A stretch of 64,000 nt of DNA from Brugia malayi (taxonomy: Eukaryota; Nematoda; Chromadorea; Rhabditida; Onchocercidae). Shown here piece by piece: positions 21,701-33,780 of this stretch (its first letter is position 1; the number at the start of each line of letters is the position of its first letter). The DNA is taken from NCBI RefSeq assembly GCF_000002995.4, contig NW_025062477.1, forward strand, positions 9,830,649 through 9,894,648. Reading direction: 5' to 3'. Position numbers and translations under genes: made by a program. Under the pieces are notes generated by a model, which saw nothing but the letters and a program-made list of their open reading frames with translations, was not told the origin of the DNA and did no database searches.

Positions 21701-24700
21701 GGAACAATATAAATGTTTTGAAGTGTAAATTGCTTCAAAATTATATTCTATAACAGCTCTACTTTACCTCCATCTTTTATTACTTTCCACTTCTTTGTTT
21801 ATATTTGCATTCCCAATTCTTCCACGCTTCTATTAACTACTTATTTCTTCTTATAGCTGTAACGCTACATCTGAAAGTTAATAGGTATGAGTCACATCAT
21901 TCCATAGCATATTTATCAACATCTTACTGATATAAGCATTATTCTTTTTACTCTACAATTGTTCATTTTTTGTTTCATTTCCCTTTTAGTTTATTGTGTG
22001 CAAATTATTTTTTTTAAACTCTAGTGTGAACGGTTTGTTTTAGGTTAACAAATTACTCTTTGTCGAGAACATTTAATAACGTAATGAATTGATAATTTTT
22101 GGAAATGCATCAGTTTATCCAGTTTGAAGGGTGCAATAGGACTTCCTCGCTTCTTTTAGCAAATGACATTTGCCGTGGCCGGTTTTGAATAAGAGGGTTG
22201 ATTTCATGTAAATTATTTAAACCATTCATTAAGGGTGAAACGAACAATACGTAATTCAATTATAAAAATGTATTCAGCAGAAACCTTCGAAATCTTTATA
22301 GCATTGAATTTTATCGAAAGTTAAATATCGTATTTGATCATTTTTCCACTCTAAATTTTTCGAAATCGTGTCTCGATCAATCTGGGACTATATTATTTGC
22401 ATTATTGTTGATATGTGCCTAAATGACGGGTTAAAAGGAAAAAGTCGCAGACTTGCCGACATATTTATCAAATATGAATAAAGGTAACTGGGCTAGCAAT
22501 ACAGCAATATAAATATCGAACTATTTGTGCTAAGTTAGTAAAGCAATACTGGATTGAAATTATTACGCAAAGTTGAACCGATGCTTTGCTACGTCATTCG
22601 TGTTTGCTAAGCTGTTTATATTGCTGGAGATCCATTACTGTGTAACAGATGGATAAGCACATAATTTAAGAAAGATAAAGCGAGTTCTCCTGCATTTCAA
22701 GGATTGAAGTTTACTGTTAGTTTGATGACATTTGAGGATTATAAAATGTATGCAACAAATCTGAATAGAAATAGAAAGGTAATGGAGAGAAACATGGAGC
22801 AGGAAAGGATTTCATTCATTCTATAATTTTCTTTGAAGATTTTTCAAATATAAGCATAATTAAAACTAGTTGAACAATAAGGTAAGAAAAGAAGAAATGA
22901 GTGACAAATTGCTGAGAAAATTTCATGAATGTTGGAAAAAGGTAAATGTATGGGTTCGAGAAAAATATTTGGTTCGAATATGTGTTTTTTTAATGTCTCA
23001 AATGAAAGATACTAGAAAGAGAAGCAATATGTAATCAGTGAGTAATTTTATTCTCGAAAAAAATATATATCAGCTACAACATTTTGTATAAATCTAATGT
23101 CTTCAAATGTCGCTGCTCATTTCAGCATCATCACTCAACTGCAAAAAGCTGTCGCATATTCATCTTGTCATGCTAAGGTAGTGTCGTCTCCTATCTCATT
23201 TAGGTGGACCATTTCTATTTGTGCTTTTGCAAGGGATGATTTATCTATTGCAAAAAAAAAAAAAAGATTTTATGGAATTATACCTCTACACTCTAAGAAG
23301 CTCATAGTATTTAGTTCTTAGGAATAGAAAAAGAGAGAAAAAAGAAGAGGAAAATTAATTGGTGAGTAACCTATTACTAGGAAAGGAAAATTCAGTAGGT
23401 TTATAAGTCTTTTTAGCAAAATCATTTTTAACACTTTCCGTGAATCGGTTTCCCAACCTTCCCTTGACAATTGGCTTGGGAGTGAATGATTAGTTTATTG
23501 ATAACCTTCCGTCTCTCACTTTCAGGTGAATCGTATTTTTTATTGTATCAGTGGCTTGTGTTCAGAATACTGTTTCAACTGTCTGAAAAGTTGAAACTTT
23601 CCAAAGGAAGAAACTTATATGACTAACTCAGGTTCAGATTAATTTTTAAAACGACAAAAAGGTTTTGACTGTATATATAGATAGATATACAATGGTTTAG
23701 GAGATTGTCCTAAAGCCGTAACATATATGTGTGATGCTCGAGGAAAGTGTCTTATTATCACTACTATAGCTGACAGCTTACTTAGATTTCCTTTAATTTC
23801 TCTATTTATCAATTCCGCTAAAGTTATCACTGTGTAATTATGGTAATATTTTCGATATTTACATACCATCACGAGGTTCTTGGAAGTATAAGTGAAAGAG
23901 TCAAAGATATGTTATTTCTTACTGCCTTTTTGTCATCTGTTAGAGTGCTGTTGAGCTCTTCTACTTGTAACTCTTATTATCTCAAATGCAGCTTGGACAT
24001 AAATCAGCATGTGGTTAACATATGCTTCTGAAATATGCAAAATTTGTAGTCCTTACTCAAACTTATGTAAATGTGTAAGCAAATTGCATGCTGTGTGGGA
24101 TTAAAAATGAATTATCAAATTTCACTTGAATTTCTTGTAAATTTTAATCTAAAAATTGTAACTAAAAGATCAGTCGCAAACTCCAGAGTATATTTGATTA
24201 AGCATACAATTAAATTTGCGTTAACATATATCAACTTAATTAATGAACTGAAGAAAAACATTAAGTGTTTCAGGCCAGTCATTTAGAAAACAAAGAAGTT
24301 GCATATCTGCGAGTTGTATGTCAGATAACTACTTCCATCCTCTATAAGTTAAAGTTGTTCTTAGAGATTTCGTTTCATAAAGGAAGGAAAAAATGGTGGA
24401 TTCTTGCTTTCAAAGATAAGTTAATTTCTTAATCTCAAAGATAAAACCCGAGCACTTTGAAATAATTATAATGCCCACTTGATGAATTTGAAAGTCCTTG
24501 CTTTCATTTGCGAAATCTAATCTGCTTGAATAACATATTGTGTTGTTTTTAATCCAGTGGTAATTAACATTATTACCTACTTTTCAGAAAAGAAAAGAAA
24601 TTCTAAAAAGAAAGCAAATTACATATTCAATAAAGGGAAATGAATGCAGTTCAATTGAACAAAGCCTAGTCCCTCGTCTTAGAGTAAGTTTTCTTAGTTT

Positions 24701-27700
24701 TATGCTTCCTTGTGCAATTTCAAGACAGATGCACAACACACTAAGCACAATTTCCATCTCTGTTAAAAGAAAGCCGCTTTCCGCTTTCTTTCGCATTGAT
24801 CTACAATAGATTTCAATGCGATATTTGCAGATGAAAATTCATTGATCTACACTACAACGAGGGCCTTAGAAATCTAATTCATGAGAAGCAATAAGACGAA
24901 CATTGTTTGTAGACAGGTCACATCCAGGAAGTTGAAATTCTTCGATTTCTATCACAGTTCATATTTTTAACACAGTGCTTATTCTCCAATACAGCTGTCC
25001 TAAGAGGCATTACTTCTCAGATGCATAGAGCTTGGACATCTGTCAGGTATCAATCACTTTATGTCCCGCTATTTTGCCTTCGCTTTGCAGTTAGTCATAA
25101 ACTAATGAAATCAATTTTCACTTTTTTAATGCGAAACTGCCAACTACCTTCTTTAGTGACAGTTAAGATGGCGGTGAAAATTGTCCCAATATCTATTGAT
25201 TTTGCGCATTAGTAGAAATCTCGAAAAGTTCTAATCACAAATAAATCTCAAAACTTTTACACTAATTCTCATTCGTAAATATCAGTCGTTAATCAGTGCT
25301 TGATTAAATTTTTGTCAGTATCGATGTCGGTCATTTGTGACATATCATACAGATCATATCCGATTCAACTATTAATTAGGAACGCCAGAAAGCATACAGA
25401 TTAGATGTTAATAGTGCGTTATTATCATGGAACTTACAACTCTTGGGAAAGCTTGAATTTTGAATTTTCTGAATCATTACCGTAAATTTAATTGATAAAA
25501 GTTCAAGCAGATATCCGTGATCGTATTTTTAAAATTTTAAAATTTTGTATCAATTTTCAATTGTTTAATGATTTTCTAAAAGCAAACCTTAGGATATATA
25601 TTTGTAGCCAAATTAGGCTGTGTATACATTTGCAGCCAAATCAAAGAGAACTTTAGAAAATAATTTATGCTTTATAGAATTTTGTCCTAATATTTGTTAA
25701 GTTGACAAGTAATATATTTATTTAAAATTAGTTAGGACAAACTTCCAACTGTACGACGATTCTGTTAAAAAAACACAAAATGGTTTTTCAAGTTTATGGA
25801 TTGCTTTCTGAATTATGCAAAAAATTCAACTGAGATTAGAACAAAAATTATTACTTAACTTGTGTTGGCCTAGGGGAATTGAACTCACTTTGTGGTTGGT
25901 GCAGTTTTCTTTTTTTATTTTGACTGCAAAAGTTAGTACGCAATCGCTAACTGCTATCGCCACCTTACAGCAACCATTTACTAATTTTCGGCCATATGAA
26001 GCTTTTTCAGTTCCGTTTCTTCCGTTTTCATAAGAGTAAGCCAAAGAATGTTTGTGAACATAGAGACAGCCTAGGCTGGTTCGAAATTATTGGCTATGCG
26101 TCGTCATCCATCGATTTTCCCCGCCCTCCTTACTTTTTCGCGTCAAATAACTATAAATTATTAAGCAATTGTAAAGGAGCATCTCTTGTTGCTTATATGT
26201 AAGTATCTTCCACCACTCACAATTTTCATCCTGTGACACTCTCCGTTTAAATGCCTTTACATTTTCCCAACTCTCAATGTACCTATTGATTGTCACCAAT
26301 CCATGTCTCTTCCTCATCTGCTTTACTTCATCGAGAGACTTTTTGAATCAAACGAATTTCTCACTGAAAAAATAAGAAGAGAGTAGGTTGTTCAGTAGCG
26401 ATTGCTCCCTATTGAATATGTTTTTGCAGATCATGAAACTTAGTTAAAAGATTCCATAGGACTACTTTTCTTCTCTCCCTAAGGCTTTTACTCGAGACCC
26501 TTCTATCCAGTCATCTTTCTCTTTTTTTGTTTCAAATTTCACATCATTTTTATTTTTCTATCACTTGCGGAAAACCATGATATTACACATAGATGAAAAG
26601 CGCCTATTCTTTATGAAGTAATTTTTTGTCCTTTATGAAATGGAATAAATTTTTAGACTAATGAAAGTATAGACATGTATTTGATAACTACTATTGAACA
26701 AAACTACACGCTTACTGCTTAAATGTTAACTGAAATAGCATTTAGAAATATACACAGAATTGCTTTAAACTTCTTGAACTTAAAGCTCGCTAAACTATTA
26801 ATGCTAAAGTGTAGTTATTAACAATGAAAATTTTTATTTTTAACTGAAAATTATTTTTTTTTTAATGAAAATAAAAAAAATTTTTAACTAGGAAATTAGG
26901 AACAAAAGGAAGCAAATTCAGGATTCGTCTGAATTAGATTTGAGATTCTGTTGATTAAGAATCTAATATTCGTAATATTCTAATCAGGAATAGGTGTCAT
27001 TTGAACCTAGTAATGAATTTGCAATATCGAAACAATGAGTTGCAGACTTTCTTCCATCTGTTTCGAATTTGTAGCAATTCTGCAATTGGTAATTAGCTGT
27101 ACAGAAGCTCAACTCAGTGCTTTTATGAATGATCCTCTGAGTTTCTTCAATTTCTATTTTGAGAAATAAGGAATATGGTGGACTCTTTAAATTTGGTTTC
27201 CCTTTTTCCTTCAGCCATATTTCTTTACAAACATGTATAAATTTCAATTTCGTTTCGTGTCAGCTGTTCCATTTTTGTTAGCTAACAGCTTTATGTTTGT
27301 TGCAGATCACTGACACAGTTGTCATGTGTCGAAATTGAATTTGTAGTTCTGGAACTATGATATGTATCTACTTACTTCTGCTTACTTCTTGTCTTATTAA
27401 GCAAACTTCAACTTACCACATTTGTTACACGACTCTTTCACTTCAGTTAAAATTCAATAACACCACTTTGAATTATGAATTTTTGATTATAGAAACGGGA
27501 ACTAACAGTTATATGATTTTGAAATCGATTCAGAATCAACTTAGAAGAGAGTGGAAGATAATTTTGTAATTCAGATGTTCTGATATTTCAGAAGAATGAC
27601 GAAAAAAAATTAGTATTATCGTCATGCACTCTAGAATGACAGTTATAGCGGATCATCTCATGCAAATAGTGAAATAAAACTTTTTAGACAAGAAAAAATT

Positions 27701-30600
27701 AAAATAAAATAAAAATTGATTTCTGAAAAAAGAAGTGCATTGCAAACAGAACTGAAGTTATAAGAGTGAAGAAATCTTTGGTTCCTATTTTGCTATGTAT
27801 TAAGTCTGTTCATTTACTTTGCTACATAATGGGATGACTCACATTTTGTTGACAATTTGAAAATATTCATGATATTAGTACACGGAAGTAATTATGGTAC
27901 TCCAATTCACTAATAACTATCATCTATCTGGATACGCGATATCTAAACGCTTTAGAATCGAATTGTGACGAGTTCCTAATTTTCTGTATTTCATGACTTT
28001 CTCGTGATTTCGTTTTCTTTATGAAACATTGAACGTATATGTTTTCATTCAAGATTGCACTTGTGGTATTGAGATTTAAGAGCTTTATTTTTAAGTATTA
28101 TGTATGTGCCAGTTACACTGAAGTCTTGAACTAATATTTAAGAAAGGAATTTGGCGTTTAAAAAAGACCTGTAAGAATAGAAGGTGATTCTTCCACTAAT
28201 GATTTCTATGATTTCTGATAAGTTCTTTCTATATTTAAATCATTTCATTTGCTCATTGTTAGGCAAATTTTTTACGCACTATTTTGTGAAGAATATGAAA
28301 TAATAAAGAAGAGGAGAAGAAAGTTCAGAAATTGGACATTTGATTTCCAAATGCTAAACATAACTGCTACCATTGTGTGAAATCCACTGACTTCATCGCC
28401 AGACTTTTGCTCACTTCTCATTAGTACATAATGTGTAATAATTCTCTTTCTCCACCTTACCGTTTGAAAAATTAGAAAGTAGTAAGGAGGTGTTTGACAA
28501 GCTGATGGTTTAAAAAAAAGCTCTAATCGTTAGGGTAATCACTTTCAAGTGTATAAAAATTAGCTCTCGACTTCGAAAAATTTATTTTATTATAGCTCAT
28601 TTTTGTTTCTGAACAATAATCGTTTATAAAACAGCTACCTCTTTTTGGTTTTAGATTTTTCGGGTATTTTTTAGATCTTTGCAAATTTCACAATTCATTT
28701 AATAACCTTAGTTTTTATTCCTGGAAAGAGAAGTATTAAAATTAAGAAAAAACATTTTGACGACTGCTATAGCTAAATAAATTGGTCAGGAAATATTCTC
28801 TCACTGAGAGCAACAATTTCAAATGCGAGTATTCTAATCCCATTTGCTTGATAAGCATAATATTGAATTGAACTCTCGATATGTGAAGAGCGTACGTTGC
28901 TTTATAAACGTATACTTTTCCTCATAAAGCAATTATAAATCTTAACTACCTCTCATCGATCACGTGATCTTCTTATAAATATGCAACTTTCAAGCATAAG
29001 TGCAAAGTTCCAGTGAAGAAAGTTGATTTTTTTTTTTTTTTTTTCTTACCGTTAGTCTCCATAATTCACTGCTTCAGGTCAAATACTAGTATACAAGTGA
29101 CAATTATTTCAACTCCATTTAATTTTCTAAGATTGTTGTCTCATTGGCATATAAATAGACTACTTTAATTCTAATTCCTATCTTTTCATCTGCTTATTTA
29201 TTAAAAACAAATTAATTAATGAATTAATGAATAAAACTGTACGACATTATTTAATATTGGACTTCAACTTTTTAATCTTCATAATAACAGTATTTTCAGA
29301 ACCTATTTTCATAGCTGAAATGATATTGGTAAACAATAATCTGTCAGGAGATAAGATAATGAAATCTGGCGAAACTTTTATTGGAATTACGAGACTTATC
29401 TAGCATCAACTATAGATTAAATCATTATGACAAAGCTTGCAGGACAAGATATGAAACTTTGGACGTTGAGCAGTAAAGTATAATGCCTTTTCCACGTGCT
29501 AATGATAGTAGAACAGAACTATAATGCAGCATTTGTGATGACTTTGATATTATCTGAGTTATGATAAAAATTACATCATAGAGAATAACAAGAAGATCAA
29601 CTTTTTGAATGAAGCATTCCTACAGTTCTTTGGAAATAAATTAATTTTCTACTTACATCATTTCATTACATTTTGATAAAATCTGGGAATTCTTGCGTTA
29701 TGCATTAAGCTTCCTGCTAATCATATGTTCATTTTTGAGAAAATGATTAAACAGGAAGTGCTTTTTCCGGATGATGATATAAGAACATGACATTAGTAAC
29801 TGTTCACTGAGTTTTATATCTCGTTTTCATTAGTACGATATGATAAAATCTAATGATCTTAACATTTTTGTACTACTGAACCACAATTAAACTACCATTT
29901 GAAAAAGGGGAAATCCAAATTACTTTCACGCTACAAATATGGAAAAGTAAGAAGCAAACGAGGAATAACAAATGCAGTTTTTCCGCCATCTGATCATTGA
30001 TCTACTATAAAGTTTCTAGACTAATGGCAAATTGCATCTATTCACTTGGTCATCTCATTATATCTCATCATCAACTTGTTTTAAAATGGAAGAAATAGAG
30101 AGCACACCAATTAGTTTGATTATATTTGATAAGCTTGAATTCTACTCATTACCCATACATAGCCCTTCTTTACATGAACATACATAACTTTCTTTTTAGT
30201 TCTGCTCGTAGGAATTTCAACCAGTGATCTATGTTTTTTAAATGAATTTTTGAATGCATCGCAGTCTGTATACTTAACTCCTGTCATACTAATGGAAATA
30301 CTTGAAATGAAAAACGGATATCGTTGGTCAAGTCTTTTTTGATTTATAATTAGCAATTCAGTCGACAAATATAGACATCATGCACAAACTGATGCAGTAA
30401 TGAGTTACAGGTATGCCCAGTGTTTGCATGTGCTCAAGCCGCACATTTCAATCACCTTCCAACTCCTGTATTTTTCTCTCGGGAATAATAGAACTACTGC
30501 AGCTATGATCGTACATAGAACATCCGGAATCAGTTGTGAAAACCGTACGACATCCAATGCATTCTTTTGCTAACTAAAGTACATCACTGCTGAGTAAGCT
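18787..30600. other. Long AT-rich stretch without recognisable genes
   Basis: Nearly 12 kb read in all frames gave only short open frames rich in Lys, Ile, Asn and Phe, as expected by chance at this base composition. None joins to neighbours through phase-compatible splice sites or matches a family I know. A weak tRNA-like relic lies near 25875-25964 (-), and a short tandem duplication lies near 19888-19946. The stretch may be intergenic, or may hold distant regulatory sequence for daf-16 or the DHHC gene. Confidence 0.55.
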
Positions 30601-30639
30601 AACGTGAAGAGACACAGGGTGGAAGTGTTTAACATATGC

Positions 30640-31560
30640 GTCTTCTTCCAGTCAGTTTGCGTGGAACATTCTCTACATCGGCCGAAGGAAAGGAACGAGT
30701 TCGTTGGAGGAGGTGGCCGGCCTCAACCAGCTACGTCTTCTCCAGCATTTACACATAGTGGCGGTGGGCTGTGAGCCAACAATAAGCTCGACTTCATAGC
30801 ACCTTCCAAACCGGCTTACTTCACCGGAGGGAGAGTCGTCCGTGGAACCGGCCCCCCACTCTCCTGTTTCCGTCCGTCCGTCCACACAGCAGCAGTAGCA
30901 CCACCACTCTGCATTCTCCTTCACGATATCATTGCCAGCTATCTGCTATCTGTTAGACAGCTCTGCAAATCATTTCATTTTTCATCATAAGTAGTTCCTT
31001 TCACATCCCAGTGAATGTGGCGGGAGGGGAGAATAGCGTATACACACATACATATTCTCCAGTGCTAAATTTTCATTCTCGTCCTAATGATTTTCATGTG
31101 TAACGGCGATAGCAACGGAAGGGAGGGAAATAGAGTAGAGTAATACCGCAGGGTAGGGTAGGAGAGGGAAGAGTAGGGTAGGACAACGGAGCAGCCATTG
31201 TGGTGGTCCCTTGATATTGCTGACAGATAGACAACTGCTCAAACATGCGACAGCAATTTTCTACAACAGCAGCAGTAGTAGTTGCATTGAACCCCCCCTA
31301 TCCTTTCACTTCTAATATTAGATCAGTTGAGGGGCAGACGATAAGCAGTGGGATAGGGATAAGGTATTATCATGTGGTGAAAGGAGGTGAAGAGAAGATG
31401 GGGTGGGAGAAGGTTGGGAAGGTACTGATAACGATAATAATGATGATGATAATGATGATAAGAATGATGGTGGTGAAGTAGATGGATGTGGTAATAGGAA
31501 TAAGCATTGGTTTTCCAGGTGAAGAGATCGATCACCTCTGCTTCTTGGCTATTTTCATAT
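30640..31560. promoter_or_regulatory. GC-richer island, putative promoter/leader region
   Basis: After 12 kb of AT-rich DNA, base composition rises sharply, with CCGG, GTCCGTCC and GGTGGC runs and a GAT/ATG microsatellite near 31430-31472. Open frames exist on both strands (for example 30673-30924 minus) but are low-complexity. It lies just upstream of the small gene at 31725 and could be its promoter, or a distal promoter of daf-16. Confidence 0.4.
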
Positions 31561-31724
31561 TTTAGCTGTACTTTTCAATCCGGTTTTTGATTTCTTAAAA
31601 AGAGTAAGTCCCTCTTCCCCCTTCCTATCCTGAAAGGCTGCTCTGTAAAGCTGTCACATTATCTGCTCATCCATTCATCAGCAACAAAGTTCTTAAATTA
31701 CCATCTCATACCTCTCAGGGGTCA

Positions 31725-32267
31725 ATGTTGTCCATACGTCGGTATGTTCACTTTTTTTATTGACCTCTTCATGAAAACATCCAATGGTTCTCCATTTTAG
31801 TTGATCCGTAAAACAGGAATATAATCCAAGCAAGTGCTATACTATCAACCATATAACTCATCTTCATTATTTTATTAACATCTTTTTTCTCTTTCCTTTC
31901 CGGTTGGCCACTGATTCATTCCAATACCACTTTCGTTAATTGGATATCATATTGTAATTGGCATTTCTTATTTTACAGATTATTTGGTTTCTGTGGTAGC
32001 ATTGGTAACAAATCCTTAAAAACTTTATGTTTTACTGGGAGACTATGCCAAGATAACACTGAAATCAAAATAGCAGATCAAACAGCGGAGAATGTGGGTT
32101 GGTTTGATGAGCCGTTTTCAAAAGATATATCTGCGGCCATGCTGGCTTTGGCTGATAAAAAACTGCTTGTTTTTGCAGAGCAAACGAAGGGTTTGCTACC
32201 TCACTTTCACACTGTTGACCTTACGACAGGCAATGCTAGGATATCATCCAATTTTAACTTAATATAA
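31725..32267 (+). CDS. Small two-exon gene, putative mitochondrial protein of unknown function
   Basis: Exon 1 is only 17 bases, 31725-31741, followed by a strong donor (gtatgt). Exon 2 is 31979-32267, preceded by attttacag, and ends in TAA. The phases match and the product is 101 residues. It starts MLSIRRLFGFCGSIGN, which is short, basic and hydrophobic like a mitochondrial targeting peptide. The body includes VGWFDEPFSKDISAAM, LLVFAEQTKGLLPHFHTVDL and TTGNARISSNF, with balanced, protein-like composition and no stop for 96 codons. I do not recognise the family. It stands alone, on the same strand as daf-16 and 9 kb upstream of it. Doubts: there may be another 5' exon, or it may be a decaying copy. 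The length of open frame and the paired splice sites make a real gene more likely. Confidence 0.6.
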
Positions 32268-33630
32268 TTACTGGAATTACTAATATAATTACTTCAACTC
32301 GCGAATATTTCTTGACTAGTCGCTGATAACTAACAAGCAGGTATATTGCGGACGACATCTTTTATTTTATAGTCAGCTGTTCATGTTAGGTTCCTTTTCC
32401 ATTTCTGTTTGGATGGTTAGATATATATGTATATGTTTGTATATATGTAAGGTGTGCGCACACACTTAGTATATAAATACTTATGTATGAATTGTTTGGC
32501 GCTTATGGACGGGAAAAAGAGTTGATAAGGAAAGTGAGGTCTTGAACGATTGGTTGCTTAGCTGCGCTGATAACAACCTTTGTAGAAGCATCGTCATTTT
32601 CTCGTCATTTATAAATGGTTTATAAAATTTATATTTCAAATAATTGATAACAAATTATCTTTGATTTAAGCTTCTTCCAGCATTCCGTATTCCTATCTTT
32701 TGTGAACTATATATGTACATTCTACAAAATATGTTCTCTATTAAGCTATCGTGGAAGATTTCAACCCTTGGCATTTGTCGTTGGTGTTTTAGTATCGTTT
32801 TAGCTTTCATTGTTTTTCTCTTCCGTAAAACTATTTTGAAGACGTGTAAATCCAATTTTTGGACTTAGAAACACATTAAGCAAAGGGAGTGACTATACTC
32901 CAAAGTAGAGGAGACCAAACCAATAAAACATGTTTTGTTGCCTCATTCAAATGACAACGGTTTTCATGAAAGTGGTAGTTACATATTGAAACTGATAACG
33001 GTGCTTTCGCACTTGGGTATACATTAAGGCTGTTGAGTATCCTAAGAGTTCAAAGGTATTCGCTAGAAATTTAGGTTCAAATTGAATTGAACTTTAGAAC
33101 TTTGAAGCACAGATATTATGCTTATATTTTAATTCAGCCAAATATGCTTAAAATTTCTGTAAACTTGTCGTAAACATATTCGAATTTAACTTTGTCCATC
33201 ATTAGAAAATTTTCTGTCCCACTCATATGAAATTTTTGGAAATACTCTGTTAGGAAATGTGAACGTAAGGTGAGAACTAAAAGAAGGAATTTATGCTTAG
33301 ACGCAACTTAATGGCGAATAAAAGTTTTGTTCGAAGCTTCAACTTCGGTTGAGAGTTTTCATTTACAGAGTACTGTTAAATCGTTATCATCATGCTAGAA
33401 ATTATTTCTCCTGCAAATTTCGACTTTAAAGAATTTTCATCCCTTATCCAGCTTGAAAAATTTAAATGCTAGGAAGAACTTTAAATTTCTGTTGAACGTA
33501 TTATGTAGCAACTGCTAAAAGATGAGGGTTGTTCAGAAGCAGCATTCATACTGCACTTTAGCCTAACTGCTATTTATTAAGATATTAAGATAATGAACTT
33601 CTTCAAACGTGCGGTATTTATTTTAAAGTT

Positions 33631-33780
33631 ATGGGCAAGTGGTATAGAGAGCTTTGGCTTCAACAAGCAAAAAGGACGAGCGGAACCGGAAGTGGAGTAG
33701 TTTTGGGATACCGATATTTTGTTTTTAGAAAGGGAGGAGTACAAAAGACAGTAAAATCTTATTCTAATAAAATAAAATGA
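33631..33780 (+). CDS. Possible 49-residue small protein
   Basis: A single-exon frame runs from ATG at 33631 to TGA at 33778-33780. It is preceded by tttaaag, which could act as an acceptor for a spliced leader. The product begins MGKWYRELWLQQAKR and contains SGVVLGYRYFVFRKGG and KTVKSYSNK. It is basic, with one short hydrophobic stretch and a composition unlike the AT-driven noise around it. AATAAA motifs overlap the last codons, which is unusual for a real mRNA. I do not recognise it. Confidence 0.28.
   Translation: MGKWYRELWLQQAKRTSGTGSGVVLGYRYFVFRKGGVQKTVKSYSNKIK

Noticed and set aside
25815..26044. Overlapping 72-codon frames on both strands
   Set aside because: There are no splice sites and no family match. 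The region is better explained by a tRNA-like relic plus chance.
26087..26317. 76-codon minus frame with ATG after an AG
   Set aside because: It looks fairly protein-like, but no donor follows in a usable place, no neighbouring exon was found, and chance frames of this length are expected.
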